A stretch of DNA of 9,891 nt from the NCBI GenBank assembly GCA_023423995.1, contig JAFAEL010000063.1, positions 1-9,891 on the forward strand, in the 5' to 3' direction. This DNA is from Pseudomonadota bacterium (lineage in GTDB: Bacteria; Pseudomonadota; Alphaproteobacteria; Rhizobiales; Beijerinckiaceae). Below are positions 7,172 through 9,891 of this stretch, in pieces. Each line of letters begins with the position of its first letter. Positions within the stretch are counted from its first letter, which is position 1. A model generated the notes under the pieces. That model was not told where the DNA came from, ran no database searches, and saw only the letters and a program-made list of their open reading frames with translations. The position numbers were made by a program, and so were the translations under genes.

Positions 7172-7310
7172 CTTTCGTGCTCGTGAATCGGGATCGGGGC
7201 CGCGAAGTAGGCAAGCGGGCCTGTTGCCCGGTTCACCCGGGGTTCCAGGCGGCTCCGCAGGCCCTCTGGGCGTCGCTTGCTTCTGTTCCACTCAACCAAG
7301 GATGTGCGCC

Positions 7311-8327
7311 ATGCGAGCCGTTGGCTTTCTCACTCCGGGAAGCGTCGACCGGGAGGACGCGCTGATCGACATCGAGCTGCCGACGCCAGTGCCCGGCGAC
7401 CGGGATCTCCTGGTCGCGGTCAGGGCGGTTTCCGTCAATCCGGTCGATTATCAGGTCCGCAAGGGTGAGTTCGGCCCGGGCGGCGAGGGTGTGAAGGTGC
7501 TGGGCTGGGACGCCGCGGGTGTGGTGAGCGAGGTCGGGCGCGAGGTCACGCTCTTCCGGCCGGGGGATGAGGTGTTCTACGCCGGGTCGATCCTGCGGCC
7601 CGGCACGAACGCCGAGTTTCACCTGGTGGACGAGAGGATCGTGGGGACCAAGCCGAGGACCCTCGACTGGGCCGCCGCCGCAGCGCTGCCCTTGACGGCC
7701 ATCACGGCTTGGGAGGCGCTGTTCGATCGGCTGGACGTGCGGCGGCCGGTGCCGGGAGCGGCGCGGGCCATCCTCATCATCGGCGGGGGTGGCGGCGTGA
7801 GTTCGATCGCGATCCAGATCGCGAAGGCGCTGACCGATCTGACCGTGATCGCAACCTCGTCAAGGCCCCAGACCAGGGACTGGGTTCGCAGCCTGGGCGC
7901 CGACCACGTCGTCGACCACCACCGGCCACTCGCCGAGCAGGTCGCCGCGCTCGGCCTGGGCGCCCCGTCCTTCGTATTCTCGACGACGCATACGGACCGC
8001 CACCTCGCGCAGATCGCCGAACTGATCGCGCCGCAAGGCAGGTTCGGGTTCACCGACGATCCCACCATCGACATCGAACTGTTCAAGCCGAAGGCGGTCT
8101 CGATCCACTACGAGCTCATGTTCACCCGCACCATGTTCGACACCGCAGACGTGGCGGAACAGGGCGCATTGCTCAACGAGGTTTCACGTCTCGTCGATGC
8201 CGGCACGCTGCGCACGACGATGACCGAGCTGCACACGCCGATCAACGCCGCGACCCTCAAGAACGTGCATGCGCGCATCGAGAGCGGCAGCACGATCGGC
8301 AAGATCGTCCTCGAGGGTTTCGGGTAG
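7311..8327 (+). CDS. Zinc-type alcohol dehydrogenase-like (MDR, adh_fam_1/quinone reductase-like) oxidoreductase
   Basis: A 338-aa medium-chain dehydrogenase/reductase. The opening MRAVGFLTPGSVDREDALID and the ELPTPVPGDRDLLVAVRAVSVNPVD region (split around 22-46) are typical of the adh_fam_1 subfamily related to quinone oxidoreductase. VLGWDAAGVVSEVG at 63-76 and FRPGDEVFYAG at 82-92 belong to the GroES-like catalytic domain. ILIIGGGGGVSSIAIQIAK at 154-172 is the nucleotide-binding loop and ATSSR at 181-185 suggests NADPH preference. The usual zinc ligands (Cys/His cluster) are absent, so it is probably a zinc-free quinone or enone reductase despite the family name. ATG 7311 has AAGGA 8 nt upstream; the frame is open back to 6840 but overlaps the exporter gene and is not used. 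It follows the dead exporter gene and ends just before an IS scar. Confidence 0.93.
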   Translation: MRAVGFLTPGSVDREDALIDIELPTPVPGDRDLLVAVRAVSVNPVDYQVRKGEFGPGGEGVKVLGWDAAGVVSEVGREVTLFRPGDEVFYAGSILRPGTNAEFHLVDERIVGTKPRTLDWAAAAALPLTAITAWEALFDRLDVRRPVPGAARAILIIGGGGGVSSIAIQIAKALTDLTVIATSSRPQTRDWVRSLGADHVVDHHRPLAEQVAALGLGAPSFVFSTTHTDRHLAQIAELIAPQGRFGFTDDPTIDIELFKPKAVSIHYELMFTRTMFDTADVAEQGALLNEVSRLVDAGTLRTTMTELHTPINAATLKNVHARIESGSTIGKIVLEGFG

Positions 8328-8341
8328 AGGCAGCCACCTCA

Positions 8342-8530
8342 CAGGCCGAGAACGGCCGCCTCCGGGAGGAAGGCCTCAACGTGTCATGGTTCCTCTCGAT
8401 GGCCGATGCCCGCGACCGGATCGAGGAGTGGAGGACCGACTACAACCAAGACCGACCCCGCACGGCGCTCGGCGGCTTGACCCCGAGCGCCTTCGCCAAC
8501 CAAGCTGATGAAGCCCGACGACTTGCATAG
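8342..8530 (+). pseudogene. C-terminal fragment of an IS3-family transposase (OrfB)
   Basis: The reading frame ending at TAG 8528-8530 gives ENGRLREEGLNVSWF followed by LSMADARDRIEEWRTDYN and RPRTALGGLTPSAFA. These are the last segments of the rve integrase domain of IS3 OrfB proteins, which normally read close to ESFNGRLRDECLN...WF then DARxxIExWRxDYN, RPHSALG and TPxEFA. The catalytic Glu context (ESFNG) is broken at the fragment's left edge, and the first two acidic residues of the DDE triad are missing, so it cannot be active. The changes from consensus (Cys to Gly, Pro-His to Pro-Arg) suggest an old insertion. Confidence 0.82.
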
Positions 8531-8611
8531 GCCCTGGACCACAAACGGGGGCAAGACCACGCCCACAATGCACTAACGTTCAAACCGGACCACCTCAATG
8601 AAGACCGGCCA
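8342..8611 (+). mobile_element. 3'-terminal remnant of an IS3-family (IS407-like) insertion sequence
   Basis: About 270 bp remain of an element normally about 1.2-1.4 kb: the last ~62 codons of the transposase gene and the right non-coding end. After the transposase stop, ACTAACGTTCAAACCGGACC (8572-8591) and the preceding ACAAACGGGGGCAAGACC resemble, from memory, the conserved right ends of IS407-group elements. The tip would be near CAATGAAGACCGGCCA (8596-8611), a poor match to the usual terminal repeat. The left part is gone; the junction falls within ~15 bp of the oxidoreductase stop codon. No target duplication can be identified with only one end left. Confidence 0.72.
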
Positions 8612-8862
8612 GCCGGTGCCCGTTCCTCGTCAAGGCTGCACGGACTGAAGAAGCGCGCTTCGTCGAAGAGGTCGCTGATGGGGCCGAGGAAGTACGTGGT
8701 GGTTCCGCGGATCGATGCCGTTACGGAGCCCGTCGGGATGTCGCCCCCCAGGAGACAGCAAAGCGTCGGATCGATATCCGGTATGTCCTGCCGATGGTCG
8801 ACCAGACATCACCGGTGGTGTGAGCCGGGGCCTCGTCGTGGCTCGATTCGTTAAGAGGAGAG
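8612..8862. other. Non-coding interval between the IS scar and the hydrolase gene
   Basis: About 250 bp with no recognised gene. The left edge holds an ACCGGC-CA-GCCGGT palindrome (8604-8617) at the probable IS tip. On the minus strand, one frame over ~8630-8750 reads smoothly (GDIPTGSV, TTTYFLGPISDLFDEARFF), while the part nearer 8820 reads better in another frame (GDVWSTIGRTYRISIRRF). That would fit a broken gene fragment cut by the insertion, but I cannot name a family and chance is possible. The right end must carry the leader of the dienelactone hydrolase gene. Confidence 0.3.
8856..8860 (+). promoter_or_regulatory. Ribosome-binding site of the dienelactone hydrolase-family gene
   Basis: AGGAG lies 8 nt before TTG 8869 but only 2 nt before GTG 8863. 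Spacing favours the TTG. The overlapping AAGAGG at 8853-8858 would serve the GTG with a short 4-nt gap, so the choice is not final. Confidence 0.5.
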
Positions 8863-8868
8863 GTGTCC

Positions 8869-9567
8869 TTGGGGAGAAATATCCAGGTCGCGTCGGGGGA
8901 TGGCGGCGCGTTCGACGCGTATCTCGCGGCGGCTGCCGCGCCGCGGCTTACGGCGATCCTCCTGCTGCCGGAGATGTTCGGCCTTACGCCTGCCATGAAG
9001 GAAGCCGCAGACGGGTTCGCGCGGGATGGCTTCACGACGCTGGTGCCGAACCTGTTCTGGCGTGATCCGACGCCCGGAATGCTCGCTTACGAGGGCCCGG
9101 AGCGTGACATCGCGCACAAGCGGCTCGACGCGATGGACCGCGACCTCGCCGTGCGGGATATCGGCGCCGCGCTCGCCGCCTTCCGGGCGATTGGCGGAGT
9201 GCCGGACAAAGTCGTGGCAGTCGGGCATTGTGTCGGCGGACGTCTCGCCGCCCTCGCGATGCCGCGGACCGATCTTGCCGGCGCGGTGAGCTATTATGGG
9301 CTCGGAATCTCGAGCCAGGGCGCCGAGCTGGCCACGATGCGAGGCCCGGTGCAGCTCCATTACGGCCTCGCCGATCCCTACGTGCCGATCCCCGAGATCG
9401 AGGCCGTCAAGGCGCATGCCGCCGGGAATGCCAATATCGAGATCCTGGAATACGAGGGCGCAGGCCACTCCTTCTGTAATCCGTACCGGCCGATGTTCAG
9501 CCCTGCGGACGCTGCCGAGGTCCGGGCACGGACGATCGACCTGCTCGAGCGGGTAGCGGAAGGCTGA
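8869..9567 (+). CDS. Dienelactone hydrolase family protein
   Basis: A 232-aa alpha/beta hydrolase of the dienelactone hydrolase family, the normal length. The family opens dienelactones made during chlorocatechol breakdown; many members act on other lactones or esters. The triad is visible: C121 in the nucleophile elbow GHCVGG (119-124), D169 in YGLADPYVP (165-173) and H200 in GAGHSFCN (197-204). LLLPEMFGL at 31-39 carries the Glu (E35) that holds the Cys inactive until substrate binds in characterised members, and VPNLFWRDPTPG at 59-70 is also typical. The start is TTG 8869 (giving MGRNIQVASGDG) by ribosome-site spacing; GTG 8863 would add two residues. It stands alone after the IS scar and before a separate transport gene. 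A lactone or ester product of the distant monooxygenase is a conceivable substrate, but that is speculation. Confidence 0.93.
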   Translation: MGRNIQVASGDGGAFDAYLAAAAAPRLTAILLLPEMFGLTPAMKEAADGFARDGFTTLVPNLFWRDPTPGMLAYEGPERDIAHKRLDAMDRDLAVRDIGAALAAFRAIGGVPDKVVAVGHCVGGRLAALAMPRTDLAGAVSYYGLGISSQGAELATMRGPVQLHYGLADPYVPIPEIEAVKAHAAGNANIEILEYEGAGHSFCNPYRPMFSPADAAEVRARTIDLLERVAEG

Positions 9568-9581
9568 GCGAAGCACAGTCC

Positions 9582-9607
9582 GGCCTGCCCCCGGAGGCGC
9601 TCAGGCC
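9582..9607 (+). terminator. Weak hairpin after the dienelactone hydrolase-family gene
   Basis: GGCCTG at 9582-9587 pairs with CAGGCC at 9602-9607 around a 14-nt GC-rich loop, starting 15 bp after the stop codon. There is no T run, so it may be a weak or Rho-assisted end, or chance. Confidence 0.35.
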
Positions 9608-9627
9608 AGCGCGGCAGTTCATCGGCA

Positions 9628-9656
9628 TTGCGGATAAATTTCGAATTTTCTATCCT
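9628..9656 (+). promoter_or_regulatory. Candidate sigma-70 promoter of the ABC substrate-binding protein gene
   Basis: TTGCGG at 9628-9633 and TATCCT at 9651-9656 are 17 bp apart. The spacer is strikingly AT-rich for this window (ATAAATTTCGAATTTTC) and includes a short AAATT/AATTT symmetry. The -10 lies 53 bp before ATG 9710. The match to consensus is partial (3/6 and 4/6). Confidence 0.45.
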
Positions 9657-9709
9657 CTGCGCCGGACGGCCGCGCATTCCCGTCGGCCACATGGAACGGA
9701 GCGAGGCGA

Positions 9710-9891
9710 ATGTCCGCGTTGAGCGTATCGAGACGGGCTTTCACCGCCGGAGCGGCCTCGCTCGCAGGGTTGGGCATGCTGGGCGGCCCCTCGCGGGCAG
9801 CCGATCTCGTGAAGTTGCGCGTCAGCACGATCCCGATCGCCGACACCGCATCCTTCGAGGTCGCCCGCGAGAAGGGCTTCTTCGCCGCCGA
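9710..9891 (+). CDS. ABC transporter substrate-binding protein, NMT1/TauA type (N-terminus, partial)
   Basis: The first 60 codons of a gene that continues past the right edge. SRRAFTAGAA near residues 7-16 is a twin-arginine signal (RR followed by F/T and a hydrophobic Ala/Gly/Leu run), with a probable signal-peptidase cut after SRAA near 33-36, so the product is likely exported to the periplasm. The mature start VKLRVSTIPIADTASFEVAREKGFFAA matches nitrate/sulfonate/taurine-type (NMT1/SsuA/TauA) binding proteins, which begin with a strand such as LRVG..PI.D.AP and then A.EKGFF. GGAG at 9698-9701 is 8 nt before ATG 9710. The ligand cannot be told from this piece; permease and ATPase genes would be expected downstream. 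Confidence 0.85.
   Translation, partial: MSALSVSRRAFTAGAASLAGLGMLGGPSRAADLVKLRVSTIPIADTASFEVAREKGFFAA

Noticed and set aside
6840..7310. Upstream extension of the oxidoreductase frame
   Set aside because: It runs out of frame across the LysE-type coding sequence and is low-complexity; ATG 7311 has AAGGA at 8 nt and starts the family's usual N-terminus.
8344..8357. GGCCG-AGAA-CGGCC hairpin as a terminator for the oxidoreductase gene
   Set aside because: Only 5 bp of stem, no T run, and it lies in the transposase coding remnant, so it is most likely coincidental.
1..9891. CRISPR array, tRNA/rRNA genes, toxin-antitoxin or phage-defence genes
   Set aside because: No regularly spaced repeats, no conserved RNA gene sequence and no matching protein motifs were seen on either strand.

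Overview
This window comes from a GC-rich bacterial chromosome or large replicon. Gene content points to a proteobacterium, most likely a soil or plant-associated alphaproteobacterium (Rhizobiales-like). That placement is an inference from codon use, the IS3/IS407-type remnant and family composition, not from a marker gene. There are no rRNA or tRNA genes, CRISPR arrays, phage genes or intact mobile elements.

Left part, minus strand (1-4446). A HAPMO-like Baeyer-Villiger flavin monooxygenase is followed 17-23 bp downstream by the first codons of a probable membrane protein, so the two may form an operon. Upstream of the monooxygenase is a separate minus-strand pair: a pirin-family cupin with its four metal ligands intact, then, after a 73-bp gap, a protein fusing a DUF5996 domain to a small GNAT acetyltransferase domain.

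Centre (4447-6709). A LysR regulator with a TTG start lies divergent from a YcaC-type isochorismatase-family hydrolase. They share a 140-bp control region holding an 8-bp inverted repeat. A perfect 12-bp hairpin closes the hydrolase gene. A 329-bp stretch between the LysR gene and the pirin gene has no recognisable gene.

Right part, plus strand (6710-9891). A LysE/RhtB-type exporter gene is frameshifted and has lost its last third. It is followed by an intact adh_fam_1/quinone-reductase-type MDR oxidoreductase, a 3'-terminal remnant of an IS3-family element, about 250 bp of non-coding debris, a dienelactone-hydrolase-family enzyme with a complete triad, and the start of a Tat-exported NMT1/TauA-type ABC substrate-binding protein with a plausible promoter.

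Together the genes look like an accessory catabolic or redox-stress neighbourhood (Baeyer-Villiger oxidation, quinone/enone reduction, dienelactone or ester hydrolysis, pirin, a LysR switch) that has been rearranged. The dead exporter gene and the IS scar are the evidence of decay. I see no clear novel defence or mobile system. The items most worth a second look are the DUF5996-GNAT fusion, the duplicated start region of the monooxygenase gene and the scarred interval around 8330-8870.
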